Assembly (NCBI GenBank): GCA_963580285.1
Contig: OY757011.1
Location: 100,904,316-100,968,315 of the forward strand
Reading direction: 5' to 3'
From: Lucinisca nassula
Taxonomy: Eukaryota; Mollusca; Bivalvia; Lucinida; Lucinidae
DNA length: 64,000 nucleotides
The notes beneath the pieces were generated by a model that was given only the letters and a program-made list of their open reading frames with translations, did no database searches and had not been told where the DNA came from. Within the stretch, counting starts at the first letter, position 1; every line of letters begins with the position of its first letter. Positions 1 to 11,050 of this stretch are shown one piece after another. Both the position numbers and the translations under genes were made by a program.

Positions 1-281
1 ATCTCATTACGAAAACACAGCTTTTCAAGTAAACTGCGAATTTTGCAACCATATAGTGAAAATTTTTCGATAAAACAAAAGATCCAGTATTTTTCATATT
101 TCTGCTTCTAAACATAGATTGTAGGAACTCCGCAGAACGGCGAAACGGTTTCAACGAGTACACACAACCTATGTTTTTGAGCAGAAGTAAGAAACAATTT
201 ATGTATACCCTTGTTAACCCCAGCTTTACTAAATAAAAGTGGGGTCAGAGGAGGTCAGATGATATAGGCGTGTTTTCGTGT
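1..281. mobile_element. MITE with ACGAAAACAC ends (family M1)
   Basis: Inverted ACGAAAACAC motifs lie at about 9-18 and 268-280, and an imperfect GCCTC hairpin occupies 105-215. The same ends recur at 39179 and 40851, where the copy is split by a hAT element, and a left end recurs near 27497. There is no coding capacity. Superfamily not determined. Confidence 0.6.
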
Positions 282-301
282 TGTAATATTTTCAGTTTTC
301 G

Positions 302-815
302 GTGATAAAATTTTCAATCCTTTTGTCTTTTATCTTTTTGGTTTCCCGCCAGACCGTTGTATTTGCTCCCGCCCGACTGATGTGTCCGTATCAGCTGGAT
401 CCAGCCCAACAATTGTATCTGCTGCATCCCGCCCAACCATTGTATCTGCTCCCCGCCCTATTAGTGTATCTGCTGTATCCCGCCCGACTGTTCTTTCCGT
501 ATCGGCTGCCCCCCCCCCCCAACCCCCCCCCCCCCCCCCGAAATGTTATTTCTGCTCCCCGCACAACTGTTGTGTCCGTACCAGCTACATCCCGCCCAAC
601 CACTGTAATTGCTCCCCTCCCGACTGGTATGTCTGCTGTATCCCACCCGACTGATGTGTCCGTATCTGCTGCATCCCGTCCAACCGTTGTATCTGCTCCC
701 CGCCCCGCCAGACTGTTGTGTCTGCTGCACCCCGCCCCACTGGTGTCACACTCCTCGCCCGACTGGTGTATCAGCTGTATCCCGCCCGACTTTTATGGCA
801 GGTACCGAATTCTAA
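302..815 (+). repeat. C-rich minisatellite, ~30-bp degenerate units
   Basis: Degenerate units built on CCCGCCCGACTG and GTATCTGCTGCATCC repeat about 16 times, broken by a C-run at 510-538. Several frames are open only because of the repeat, so apparent Pro/Leu/Tyr-rich proteins here are not credible genes. Confidence 0.85.
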
Positions 816-818
816 TGA

Positions 819-820
<2 letters not shown>

Positions 821-882
<62 letters not shown>
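821..882 (+). repeat. (GT)n microsatellite
   Basis: About 31 perfect GT units directly follow the minisatellite. Confidence 0.97.
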
Positions 883-885
<3 letters not shown>

Positions 886-1197
886 GAATATTTTTATGAT
901 GCAAAAGTTTGGGCATTTTGGTATCAATTTAGATGTTTAAATTAAATGATAATGTTTGGTATCAAAATGTTCCTTATGAAAAGCGGATTCTGAAACTGTC
1001 ATTCTTATTCAGAATATTTAAGATTTTTGTCAATAGAGTTACTTTTGATTTATGTTTTACATTTTTGAAACAAAGAAACACTTTTAGAATTTTAGAATTA
1101 TCGGTCTATCTTTTGGCATGTTTTGCTACAGGATTAAGTAATCATAATTTCATGTCCTGAAAGAAGCTATAAATAGAACAGAACAATAGGCTTATTC
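883..1197. other. AT-rich spacer, nothing recognised
   Basis: AT-rich, with one short ORF (933-1160) of unremarkable composition. No repeat match elsewhere in the window. Confidence 0.5.
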
Positions 1198-1441
1198 AGT
1201 TTTCTGTGGCGATTTATTTATGTTGTTGTTTGTTGCTTACTGTGTGTATCACTTGTGTCTTTTAATTTTGGATGGCCATATGGCCATTTTGTGGGAAAGT
1301 AACTGTCCTTATGGCCTTCCTTTGTTTAGGTTTCCATTATGGTTTGGTCGCTTAATGTTTGTATTTCTTTCCCTTTGGTGTCTTTTATGGGTGGAGTAAG
1401 TTAATTGTATCAATTCCTGATCTTTGATTTACTTCTACTTT
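1198..1441 (+). mobile_element. Solo copy of the Penelope-like terminal module
   Basis: A ~235-bp block runs from TCTGTGGCGATTTATTTATG to TTGATTTACTTCTAC and includes the short palindrome GGCCATATGGCC. The same block sits at 3789-4018 (-), 6192-6430 (+), 13157-13394 (+), 13807-14031 (-) and 15848-16081 (-), beside reverse transcriptase copies. Here it stands alone, like a solo LTR. Confidence 0.75.
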
Positions 1442-1960
1442 GGTAAACAAACATGTTTGAAGGCACTGAGATGCAATTCATACTCAATGCGTCAGTTTTG
1501 TAGCGGAAGCCATTTTTGTTTTTATTTGTTTTTCATAGTTTTGTGAACTGAGCATCTCACGCAAATGCGGAAACCTCATTGGTTGATAAGTTTCTTGTTT
1601 GTTTGATCAGGGGCGTTAACTTTGATTTTTAGTGCGAGTTTTTATATTTTGTAAAAAAGAAAGATCAGTTAAGAAATTCCAACGGAAGGATTCAGACGTA
1701 AAACATAATTTATGCTTGGAGTTTTCCAGCAGAACTTTGAGGAAATTATAAGACTTGTTAATTAATGTGACTTTTGACTGTGTGTAATTTGGATGTAACC
1801 AGTTACAATTGTGTATTGAAAGAACGTTTTTGTTACTAAATGCGGTTTTTTGATGAACATTATTAAGAGCGAAAAATAGAACTTTATTCTGTCTCGTTTG
1901 TTTTGAACTAATTCCCCACATTTTATACGAACAGTTAAGAACTGGAAGCTCCAGCTCTTA
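1442..1960. other. Unassigned AT-rich stretch
   Basis: No domain, repeat or RNA recognised. A minus-strand ORF of about 100 codons (1616-1921) has low-complexity composition and no support. Confidence 0.4.
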
Positions 1961-2343
1961 ATGATTTGGTGCGAGCAATCCGGGGTAACATCTTTTAAGC
2001 TTGTTACACGATCCTGTGCGATACCTTCATACATGGATTATAATAGGAGACAGAAAATGAAGTTTGAAATTTTCTACGGTTGCTTAGGTAGGCCATACTG
2101 GCTGCCTTATGGACAGTCTCGTCAGCTTTCATTTATGGTGATCAATGTTCCAGTACCAGCGCGATCGCCGTTCGGGGATAAACAGCCGACTTTCAACAGG
2201 GATGTACGGAAACACTTCGTGAAAACAAAAAGTAAGTCAACGAGAACCAGGGACTTAAAACGCAGACAAACATTTTTCGAGGTAAAACAATTTGTTCGGG
2301 ACTGTCTTTCTATGAGCTTGACAATTTAGAACTTTAAGGTGAA

Positions 2344-2965
2344 ATGGCTAATAAGAAGGATTTTCAAAATTCAAAATCAAAGTTAGCAGAATGGAAATCT
2401 GTATGTTCTTCTCTACCAGGTACCGGACTGTCAGACAAACAATTTAGAATGTTTTTCGCCAGACAACACGACCACCAAATTGTGGTATATAACGCGCGCG
2501 TTAATACACAGTCTGGTTCTGTCCGACAAGCGAATATCCAAACTTCAAGACGAACTCCAACAGTTGACCTCGGAGCGACAGCGACACTCCAACGAAATGA
2601 AACGAACAATGGAAACATTGAATTGGTATACATTTGATGCCGAACTCTGCCGACTGAAGATCGCAGACCTAGAGAAGAGGAACAGACAACTTAATGAGAG
2701 CTTCAATTTTGTGAACACTGCGTGCTGCCGACTAATAGAGACTAAGGAAGAGCTATCAACAATGGTACGCAAATGCTTTGAAAACATAACCTCGTACAAA
2801 GAAGTGACTAAAGAACATGTTCAACAAAGTGATACACGTTCAAACTCTCAGACCAATCAAATCGGAGAATCACACTCAGTTCAAGAACGGTCTTCTCTTG
2901 GATATTTGGACTGTGAATGGTGTGGTATTGTCAGGGCATTTTATTGGCTGTGTCTGCCCAAATAA
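2344..2965 (+). pseudogene. Unrecognised coding remnant with coiled coil
   Basis: ATG 2344 opens a reading with KDFQNSKSKLAEWKS and LSDKQFRMFFARQHD. Near 2480-2510 the plausible coding passes to the next frame, which has no ATG and reads KRISKLQDELQQLTSERQ and later IADLEKRNRQLNES, with heptad-spaced Leu/Ile typical of a coiled coil, ending at a stop by 2965. A single frameshift or an unseen intron would join the two. An upstream ORF (1961-2329) may belong to it. It could be a decayed transposon protein or a host exon pair. No family recognised. Confidence 0.35.
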
Positions 2966-3788
2966 ACAGTTGAACAATGTAATGAAAACATGATTGACAT
3001 GACAATATGTTTTAGTATTAGTTCCAAGGTATTTCCATGCATTTTATATTTTACCTGCTTAGTTATATTTGTTATTTCTGCTCCGCTGCACTTTAATTTG
3101 AAAACATTATTAGGCATATTTTAAGTTTTTGGATAAGGTTCAAGGTTTCGCGGCCTATCTATCTATCTTCTTATACTGAGTCGGTCATATCTGGCCATAC
3201 CTCAGTTGATTGGGTGGCTAAATTTAGAATTTAGCTGAAAAAAAAAAAAAAAGAGGCACTGGTAAAAGCCGTCGTATAATTTTGATGTTATAGTTTAAAA
3301 GTTTGATATTATCAGTTTTGACGTGCAACTGCGTCCATCGAAAAAATATAATAATTCAATGTTCATCGGAAAAATATTAGACTTGTCAATGAGAGAATCT
3401 TTGCATTGGTTGGCAAAATAATGTATTTTAATGCAATTTAGGTTTTGTTTCATTGGTAAGAAAGCGATATTTGGAAAACTATTTGTAGCACAAACATTTC
3501 ACGTGTAGTTGTAAGCAACCTTAAACAAATGAAATTTGTTAACTATAGTGCTATTGATGGCTGGCCCCCATCATCCCGCTGAAAGTACACGTGAAATGTT
3601 CCTTACTCAATGAATTATGAACGTGAAGAAATATTTTTTCTGAGCACTTTTTATGAAAACCTAGTGAGCCGAAATTTCCAATCTGATACGATTTTCATTT
3701 TTCTTTTTATACATGTAGTTATTTAATTGCAATGTCAGCTATTTTCATATGTACATGGTACCAGAACTAGATATGCAAAGTAGAAGTA
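2966..3788. other. Non-coding stretch with one short inverted repeat
   Basis: Contains an A-run (about 3238-3254) and an inverted AACATTTCACGTG pair (about 3492-3506 and 3586-3600). Nothing else recognised. Confidence 0.45.
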
Positions 3789-4018
3789 AAACAAAGATCA
3801 CGAATCGATACAATTAACTTACTCCACCCATAAAAGAGACCAAAGGGAAAGAAACACAAACATTAAGCGACCAGACCATAATGGAAACCCAAACAAAGGA
3901 AGGCCATAAGGACAGTTACTTTCCCACAAAATGGCCATATGGCCATCCAAAATAAAAAGACATAAGTGATACACACATTAAGTAACAAACAACAACATAA
4001 ATAATCGCCACAGAAGAA
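3789..4018 (-). mobile_element. Penelope-like terminal module, inverted, 5' of copy A
   Basis: Reverse complement of the module at 1198-1441. Together with the direct copy at 6192-6430 it brackets copy A as an inverted pair. Penelope-like elements are known to carry terminal repeats in either orientation. Confidence 0.75.
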
Positions 4019-5190
4019 CCAGAACCAGAACTAGATATGTCATGCACATATATATCGAAATCGTTTTTTATTGCGTATGTCTAATTATTATAGTTCCTTT
4101 CCGAGTAGTACTATGGCGAATTGTAGCAAACTAAGCTTCCTAAAAAAGAAACTTTTCTCTGTAAGTGAAACAAAAGCAGCTATACACATTTGTTTGTGTA
4201 AAATGTTTCTATTTTCAAAATCAGGAAGAAATCTCTTTTGGTCTATAAAAAATTCGAATGAGGTTTTAAATAAATTGAAATCCAGACATGTTCGTGCTTC
4301 AAGTCTGTCTACTTACGATTTTTCCACTCTTTACACTACACTTCCTCATAATCTTATAAAAGAAAAGCTTAATGATTTACTTGAATGGGCTTTTCACAGA
4401 GAAGATTCTCTCTATCTTGCATGTAATGTCACAAATGCATTTTTCACTTCTAAAGAGCATAAGAATTATACACTTTGGTCATGTCAGAAAGTGTGTGGTG
4501 CCCTCACCTTTCTACTTGACAATATTTATATTAGATTCGGTACTAAGTTATTTAGACAAATTGTGGGTATTCCGATGGGTACGAATTGCGCACCTCTTGT
4601 GGCTGATCTGTTCTTGTATTGTTATGAAAGAGACTTCATGTTGTCGCTTTCCATTGATAACCAATCTGAAATTATTGAAGCTTTTAGCTGCACTTCTAGA
4701 TATTTAGATGATTTATTAAATATTGATAATACCTTTTTCGATGGTTTGATCAGTCAGATTTACCCCCCAGAACTTCAGTTAAATAAAGCAAATTCTTCTG
4801 ATACCGAGGCCCCGTTTTTGGATTTACATCTATCTATTGTAGATGGGTTTGTTTCGTGCAAAATTTATGATAAACGCGATGACTTTGATTTTGAGATTGT
4901 AAATTTTCCTTTTTTGGATGGTGATGTTCCTCGTGCGCCATCCTATGGCGTTTATATTTCGCAATTAATTCGATTTGCTAGAGTCATGTAACTGACTTCA
5001 ACACTCGTAATAAATTATTAACGGCTAAACTTCTTAATCAGGGTTATCGGTACCATAAACTACGCAAAGCCTTTTCAAAATTTTATAGACGCCATTCTGA
5101 TTTAATTTCAAAATTCAATATATGGCTTAGTGTATATTATATTTTCTTGTCCTTTGGGATCATTGATTCCATTGTGGAATTTTGAAAATA

Positions 5191-5247
5191 TCTGAGGGTC
5201 ACTGATGAGGCCTAATTGGCCGAAACTAGCTAGTCTGGCCCAGAAAA
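5191..5247 (+). ncRNA. Hammerhead ribozyme, type I, unit 1
   Basis: All core positions are present: CTGATGA (5202-5208), 4-bp stem II GGCC/GGCC with loop TAATT, GAAA (5222-5225), a 2-bp stem III in CTAGCTAG, then the TC cleavage site (after C5235). Stem I pairs GGGTCA (5196-5201) with TGGCCC (5236-5241). Stem III is minimal, and hammerheads like this are reported to cleave best as dimers. Confidence 0.85.
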
Positions 5248-5451
5248 CATGTACACTCCATATTTTTCAGTTCTGTGCTGTATTCCTTGCTTCCAAAGGA
5301 TAACCCTTTTATAGAACATATTTGACTTCACTACAGCTGGTGTGTGGGAATGTGTGGCGGCGGTAAAACGTCTCCCTGCCCTACATCATAGTGTAGATTA
5401 TATTTTCTTGTCCTTTGGGATCATTGATTCCATTTTGGAATTTTGAAAATA

Positions 5452-5508
5452 TCTGAGGGTCACTGATGAGGCCTAATTGGCCGAAACTAGCTAGTCTGGT
5501 CCAGAAAA
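5452..5508 (+). ncRNA. Hammerhead ribozyme, type I, unit 2
   Basis: Same core as unit 1: CTGATGA 5463-5469, GAAA 5483-5486, predicted cleavage after C5496. The stem I partner reads TGGTCC, which still pairs with GGGTCA through a G-U wobble. Cleavage at both sites would release a 261-nt RNA. Confidence 0.85.
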
Positions 5509-5860
5509 CATGCACACTCCATATTTTTCAGTTCTGTGGTGTATTCCTTGCTTCCAAAGGATAACCCTTTTATAGAACATATTTAAATCTCTTCTGCAAC
5601 AAGGTCTATCGGAACCCGAATTTTATGGTGACTCAGTATATAAATTCAGAAAAATATATAACCGCAATGACTTCAGCACCAAATTTGGTAAACTCATTCT
5701 TCGATATAAAAAAATTGGGTACATCATGGATGTTATACGACAGACTGCATGCATGGTAGTTAACCCAATCACGGTTGGCAACTTTGCTTCCCTCTTTAAT
5801 TGCACGCTGATGGGTCAGGCCTCAGATTCTATGACGGCTCCAACGTAAAGGCTTATTGAG

Positions 5861-6191
5861 AATTAGAGAGATCTAATTCGAGGTAATGTTGGTTGGTGCC
5901 AGATGCTCTGTCTCTGGTCGGACCCATCGGAGTCTAACTGTTGGTTTTCTTTTGCTCCAGCATTTCAGTGGTTTCTTGCTGTCGAGTCCTCACCGTTGTC
6001 TCACCTCTGTGGTTCTTTGATTATTTGTGTTCACGGAGATGTTGCACTACTGAGTTAGGAGGCCTTCATGCGGACTGAACAAATTGTTTGTCTAAATCGC
6101 GACGGAAGTAAGGGCGAGGATTTCGGCCACGTAAAATCGATTTAAGCCCCCCAGTGGAAATCTTTCCACTGACCGTTCCAAGGCGGTTCAT
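5861..6191 (+). mobile_element. 3' UTR of Penelope-like copy A
   Basis: Shares its sequence with 12815-13156 and with the complement of 14032-14386, from TTATTGAGAAT through CTGTCTCTGGTCGG to the CCAGTGGAAATC hairpin just before the terminal module. Confidence 0.75.
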
Positions 6192-6430
6192 CTGTGGCGG
6201 TTTATTTATGTTGCTGTTTGTTACTTACTGTGTGTATCACTTGTGTCTTTTTATTTTGGATGGCCATATGGCCATTTTGTGGGAAAGTAACTGTCCTTAT
6301 GACCTTCCTTTGTTTAGGTTTCCATTATGATCTGGTCGCTTAATGTTTGTGTTTCTTTCCCTTTCGTGTCTTTGATGGGTGGAGTAAGTTAATTGTATCG
6401 ATTCCTGATCTTTGTTTTACTTCTACTTTG
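6192..6430 (+). mobile_element. Penelope-like terminal module, 3' of copy A
   Basis: Direct copy of the ~235-bp module (see 1198-1441), joined to the 3' UTR of copy A. Confidence 0.75.
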
Positions 6431-7127
6431 AAAGTCCGTGAAACCCAAGTTTATATAAAGAAAACTAGGTTAACAGGACAGGGGTATGCATTATTTATCT
6501 CATATTTGCTCAAAAACATGGTTTGTGAGTTCTCAAATGAGAAAAAATAGTTTACACTGATCTATGATATTTTCCTACTTTTTTCAAAAAGGGTTGTGGG
6601 AACTCATTAGAACGGCCTCATTGAGGTGTATAAAAGGAAAAGTTTCAATATTAAATTAGAATGGAGCACAAAATTTTATCTGTTATCAATTAGTGACCAC
6701 CACAAGTCGAGGATTTATGATAATGCACCACTACCCCACACATTCCGGACACAATCCCATAGCATCCCGAACGAACCAAATTCAAAATGAATCCCTAAGA
6801 GGCGGTTCTAACGAGTACTCACAACCTATGATAGCAGTGTATATGAGTTATGTTTTTGTTATTTATGTCTCTATCTAAATATATACAAACATACGGAAAC
6901 TATACACACAAATTACATAAGTAGTTAATGTATATTCAAATATCAAGTACATCGGATAAATACAAAAATATTCAAATTAGAATATGATAGAAACGAGGTA
7001 TTTTCTTTTTCAAAATGATTCCAAATGATAAGCACATATTAAAACAATACTCTAACGTATAAGGAAATGTGTCATAAGAAATGTGTATATAACTTATTTT
7101 AACAAGAACAAAAGTCAAACTAAGTAC
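6431..7127. other. AT-rich spacer with GCCTC hairpin fragments
   Basis: Half-hairpins of the GTACTC-TTAGAA-GCCTC type lie at 6596-6632 (GGGAACTCATTAGAAC) and 6796-6828 (GGCGGTTCTAACGAG), so one hairpin element may have been split by about 165 bases. The rest is AT-rich. Confidence 0.45.
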
Positions 7128-8063
7128 AAAAGGTATGCACTGAAGTTTTATAACGGCATAATACAATTATAAAATGTAAATTCGTGTAAATTAAAACAGA
7201 TGATAATTAAAAGTGGCAAAGCAAATTGAACGGTTTAAAGAGCAAAATAAAAGCTTAAATAAATTGTTTTTGTAAAAAGACTGTAAACTGTTGCCTATAA
7301 ACCCATAACAGTGTAATAAAACAGATGAAATAAAATTTGAGAATTGCATATACATTAAATAATTATATAAAGCAAGCATGGATCTGTTACATGTACAGTG
7401 AAATTTCTATATTAAGACCACCTTTGGGACTGTACAAAAGTGGTCTTAAGACCACTTTTTAATAATCCCACAGGTGGTCTCTGACCAGTGCACCATGTAT
7501 GCAGAAAACGCTAAGAAAGAATAACAAGCTGTAGACTTGAAACCCAAAGGAACAGTAGTTCAAGACGTTGAGTGCCTTTTAGTTTCTATTATGGTGGTGT
7601 TTTAAAAACAGCTGTGCACCATACTAGGTGTAGCGATGGAAAACCATGCTGTATTTCACAACTCTTATTTAAACAATCACCGCTTTTTACTTCTTTCGTT
7701 TATCGGGCGCTTTCTTTGAGAGAATTTTATCGCAGTACCTTTGGCTTTGTTTACAACTGTAAACTTTCCATCTCTTGACTTTATGAATTTTTCTTTCTGA
7801 CGTTTCTTAGTGTCTTTCAAAAAGCTTTGAAATAACTGTGTCTTTTCAGCTGCAGATTTGCAGCGCCACAGGGAATCGGATACATGATATGGAAATTCAT
7901 CTTTAACAAGTTTGTAATTTCCGCTACCGTGCAACGCGCTTCTGTAGTCCATTAAATGCAGTTCTGTGACGCTGTAAATATTTTCAATCAATTCCCTAGT
8001 GTCCTTTGGCTTTCAGTCTACAGCTATCTTCAGCATGTTATTCATGGACTCAGCATTATTGTT
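7128..8063 (-). repeat. Segment duplicated at 18187-19494
   Basis: The 3' part of the MULE-like element plus downstream AT-rich sequence matches 18187-19494. The copy lacks about 205 bases (7608-7813) and carries a 590-bp insertion. The common left edge at 7128/18187 may be the element's 3' end or a breakpoint. Confidence 0.8.
7395..7510. mobile_element. TA-flanked MITE fragment with GTGGTCTTAA hairpin
   Basis: Starts TA|CAGTGAAATTTC and folds through AAAAGTGGTCTTAAGACC. Related to full-length copies at 33894-34093 and 43212-43411. Present in both duplicated segments (also at 18454), so it is older than that duplication. Confidence 0.6.
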
Positions 8064-8699
8064 TGTCCAGTTTTTAATATTATCATTTTTCCCGCATCAT
8101 TCGAAAACATATTTGTGCAGTCTTTGTTTTAGGTTTTTATCAAAGTATTTGTCAAATGCAGGATAATTTTGTTCAACAATGGATTTTAAATTCCCTGATC
8201 TGGTTAAAAAATCAATAGTACTGTTCGCATCAATTATGCCCTTCGCGCCGAATATTTTTTCCATAATGTTATCTCTCTGAGATTTGTCCAATCCTACATC
8301 GTTTTGCAAGTAATGTTTCACGTTATCTTCCAAGTGTTTGGTACACAGATATCTCTTTGCAGTAGGAAAGACATGGTCGATATCTTTAGTCAAGGCCTTT
8401 TCGTCGTCGGTACCGAGCTCCATTCTGTCGTAAATGCGTACCTCGACTGTATCGATTTCGCTATCAAGCTCTGTGGCAATATGCTCCAAGAAACACTTGT
8501 AAGTTTTATAAGTTACATCCTTAGGGAGCATTACCGGACCCCAAAAGATGGGATGTTCATCCGCTATTCTGGTTCTTGTATACAAGGGTCCCGTGACATA
8601 GAAATTACCAAGATTGAATGTTCTGTCTATTCCGATTGGCTGTTGCTTAGCATGCTTTAAAAATGTCTTAAGTCTTGCATTTGTTCTTGTGTATAACAA
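7677..8699 (-). pseudogene. MULE-type DDE transposase domain (decayed)
   Basis: The minus strand reads GIDRTFNLGNFYVTGPLY (first Asp), HPIFWGPVMLP, GTDDEKALTK (second Asp), HVFPTAKRYLCTKHLEDN, then NWTNNNAESMNNMLK (likely catalytic Glu) and a basic C-terminus to 7677. The order D...D...E with NNxxESxN fits Mutator-like (MULE) transposases. Two in-frame TGA stops break it, at 8097-8099 and in V-D-stop-K near 8014. Upstream minus-strand pieces 8797-10517 belong to the same element. Confidence 0.65.
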
Positions 8700-8796
8700 A
8701 TGATATTAGGAACTTGGTCCTTGTTATGTATGATGGTTTGAACGTAGGGATGATCATTGACCATACCTAGAACCTCTAAAATTTCGTCAGCAACAT

Positions 8797-9728
8797 TCAG
8801 TCTGTTGGCACGCACAGTTCTTTCTTCTTCTTCTCTGCATATTTTTGTTTTTTTACATCTCGGAAGTCCCTTGTGCAGTTAAGAGAATCATCCCTCTTCA
8901 GGTCAGCAAAAATTTCTTTGGGCTTCTTCTGATTAATGTTTGCTTTAATTTTGTCTACGGTTTTTGGGTTTGTTCTAACATATTCTTCACTACCATGCGA
9001 ATTGCCATGGCAACCGGTCGTAAGTGGCTGCTGACCTTGGTACTCAAGAAGTGCTATATCTGATAGCGAATTATCACGCCTTCTTACGCAGTATGATATA
9101 CGTTTTCTGAGCGTTTCATCTCGCTTTAAGGTAGCATAATATTTACTTATAATGATAACATTTTCCTCTGCTGGCTGGGGGTCTATTGGAACCCATATGG
9201 ACTGACCTTTATTTCTTTTCCTGGTACAGTAGTTTCCATTTTTCACCTCACAATAAATGAGAAAATCATTTTGAAGGGCATAGTGAGCTTTCACTGTATT
9301 TCCCTTGTTGCAATTCCATACTCCGCAATCATCAAAAAATTCACAGTTTCTGTTCAGTTTTAACCTGTCAACGTTTCGGGCATTATCCACCAACATGAAA
9401 CTGTTCCACTTATTACCAGGGGCACATCTGCGTGAACATAATTTCTAGTCAAAATTAAAGTGTACACCTGTTCAGCCGTATGCCATTTTCCTAACGGTAA
9501 CGGTTTTATGTTATCTGGAACTGGTAACACCTGTTCGCTTTCTAGGATCAGGTTTGCGCCACTGTCAGAGGCATCACTATCAAGGTCATCATGGTCGGAC
9601 TGTGTTGCATCAACAGGCATCCGTTCCTTTAAAGTCACAGGACTAGATTTTTCACTGTTTTTTACCGACGTCACACTGTCGTTACGTGATGAACAATTAT
9701 CATGGGTTTCCATTGTTGTGATGTTCAA
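8797..9728 (-). pseudogene. N-terminal/DNA-binding part of MULE-like element
   Basis: Two minus-strand frames (9728-9360 then 9396-8797) are parts of one broken protein. The first has an acidic Ser/Asp-rich linker; the second has CGVWNCNKGNTVKAHY and YCTRKRNKGQSIWVP with paired Cys/His, then basic stretches. The second frame leads directly into the transposase after one more frame change. The Cys/His pattern suggests a zinc-binding DNA-recognition domain, which is inference. Confidence 0.5.
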
Positions 9729-9783
9729 CTAGGAGTCTTCTACATTGATATTGCCATCGTCTCTTGGACATGTGCTTTCCACA

Positions 9784-10517
9784 TCACACTCTTCCTTTTT
9801 CTGCATTTTCATTTCCAAACATGTTTGTTACCAGAAAGGCCATTTTTCTTTTGGATAGATTTACAGGAGTGCTGTTTGTCATTGGAATAAATTTCTGCTG
9901 TGGTGGCTGCTGATAAGGTTCTTCAGCACAGCGTATTACTGGAACAAAATGGTTTGCCATCCATGTTGGACGCCGCCACGGTCCCATACGGCTCCAGAGT
10001 ATCAGCACTGGTTCTCTATCTTGGTGGCCTTGTGTATTGAAAAGTTTACTAAGAGCACGTGACGTTGGACATGCCGGGCCGTTCATAGATGGATATAACG
10101 TTATTATTGGAACGCCAATTACACTTGATAAGCCATAACTGTCCAGATTGAAGAGTAAGCTCCCTCAGTGAAACAAGAAGCAAGGGATTCTTCATATCCT
10201 GGCGAATGGTCCATTAGTTCACGGAAATCATCTCGTCATTTGTAAAGTTGTGAGTCGACGGCCATTTCAACAGCGGTTCTGAGTCGCAGCTCTGCGGCAT
10301 AGTCTTCAGTTCCAGTCAACGTTATAGACACAGCATTAAATAGGCAGTTACCATTGCCTCTTGTCATCGCCGGAACACCTAAAGACTCAAGATTGCACTT
10401 TTTCATTATGTCTTGCGCATTCCTGTCAAGCTCCACAAAATCTGCTGGTACAGTAGGACGACCAAATAACTCGAAATGGGTTATTCGTTTGGCCTCGCGT
10501 CTTGCAACAAATCCCAT
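9784..10517 (-). pseudogene. OTU-like cysteine-protease domain of the same element (frameshifted)
   Basis: From 10517 the minus strand reads RGNGNCLFNAVSITLTG and ELRLRTAVEMAV. After frameshifts comes MNGPACPTSRALSK and WMANHFVPVI. GNGNCLFNA resembles the OTU catalytic Cys motif (usually GDGNC, so Asp is replaced by Asn), and NHFVPV resembles the His motif. OTU-like domains joined to transposase-like proteins occur in invertebrate transposons, and vertnin-like proteins look similar. Several frame changes make it non-functional. Confidence 0.55.
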
Positions 10518-10614
10518 ATTCTCCGTGCCATTAGCTGAACACCGCTGTAAATTATACCAAGAAAAATGTTACTTGTTGTAGGCGCTCTTAGAATAATAAA
10601 AAACCCAGATTTTT

Positions 10615-11045
10615 CACATTATGGTTACTCAAAACTTATGTTGTTGTTACTCTATTGAAACTCCTCAGCGAGGCGGCTCTAACGAGTACCCACAATCAAT
10701 GTTATAGATAGAAATAAAAAAAAACTAAGCGCGGCTTGCAATTGCATTCTAAGAATGAAAAAAGAAGAAAAAAAAAAGATTTTTCACTTTGTTACTACTC
10801 AAAACTTATGTTGTGGTTACTCTATAGAATCTCCTCAGCGAGGCGGCTCTTACGAGTACCCACAATCAATGTTATGGATAGAAATAAAAAAAAACTAAGC
10901 GTGGCTTGCAATTGCATTCTAAGAATGAAAAAAAGAAGAAAAAAAGATTTTTCACTTAGCTACTACTCAAAACTTATGTTGTGGTTACTCTATGGAATCT
11001 CCTCAGTAAGGCGGCTCTAACGAGTACCAACAACAATCAATTTTA
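10615..11045 (+). repeat. Three tandem ~175-bp units with GCGAGGCGGCTCT core
   Basis: Units begin near 10624, 10800 and 10972 with CTCAAAACTTATGTTG, run through CTCCTCAGCGAGGCGGC and CGAGTACC, then an A-rich linker with TTGCAATTGCATTC. Each carries one GCCTC-type hairpin, so this is a tandem expansion of the dispersed hairpin family. Confidence 0.75.
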
Positions 11046-11050
11046 TTGAG

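Larger units (their letters stand above)
5128..5583 (+). mobile_element. Retrozyme-like tandem insert (1.75 x 261-bp unit)
   Basis: Copies B and C read straight through this point, so the 456 bases are an insertion. Bases 5128-5322 repeat at 5389-5583 with a 261-bp period and few differences. Each unit holds one complete type I hammerhead ribozyme. Metazoan retrozymes are described as small tandem repeats with hammerheads that yield circular RNA and are thought to use Penelope-type machinery. This one lies inside a Penelope-like element. Identification as a retrozyme is inference from structure. Confidence 0.8.
4215..5860 (+). pseudogene. Penelope-like reverse transcriptase, copy A (broken)
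   Basis: Reads FWSIKNSNEVLNKLKS, then the RT motifs DFSTLYTTLPH, GIPMGTNCAPLVADLF and SRYLDDLL (catalytic Asp pair), then APFLDLHLSIVDG, NFPFLDGDVPRAPSYG and YISQLIRFAR. These resemble Penelope-type RT rather than LINE or LTR RT, and no GIY-YIG endonuclease is visible. Relative to copy B it lacks the N-terminal part and has a 7-base deletion near 4984 that shifts the frame. A 456-bp retrozyme-like insert occupies 5128-5583, after which the C-terminal coding resumes to an end near 5848. Not functional. Confidence 0.75.

Noticed and set aside
302..945. Long Pro/Leu/Tyr- or Val/Cys-rich ORFs
   Set aside because: They are translations of the minisatellite and (GT)n tract, open in several frames at once.
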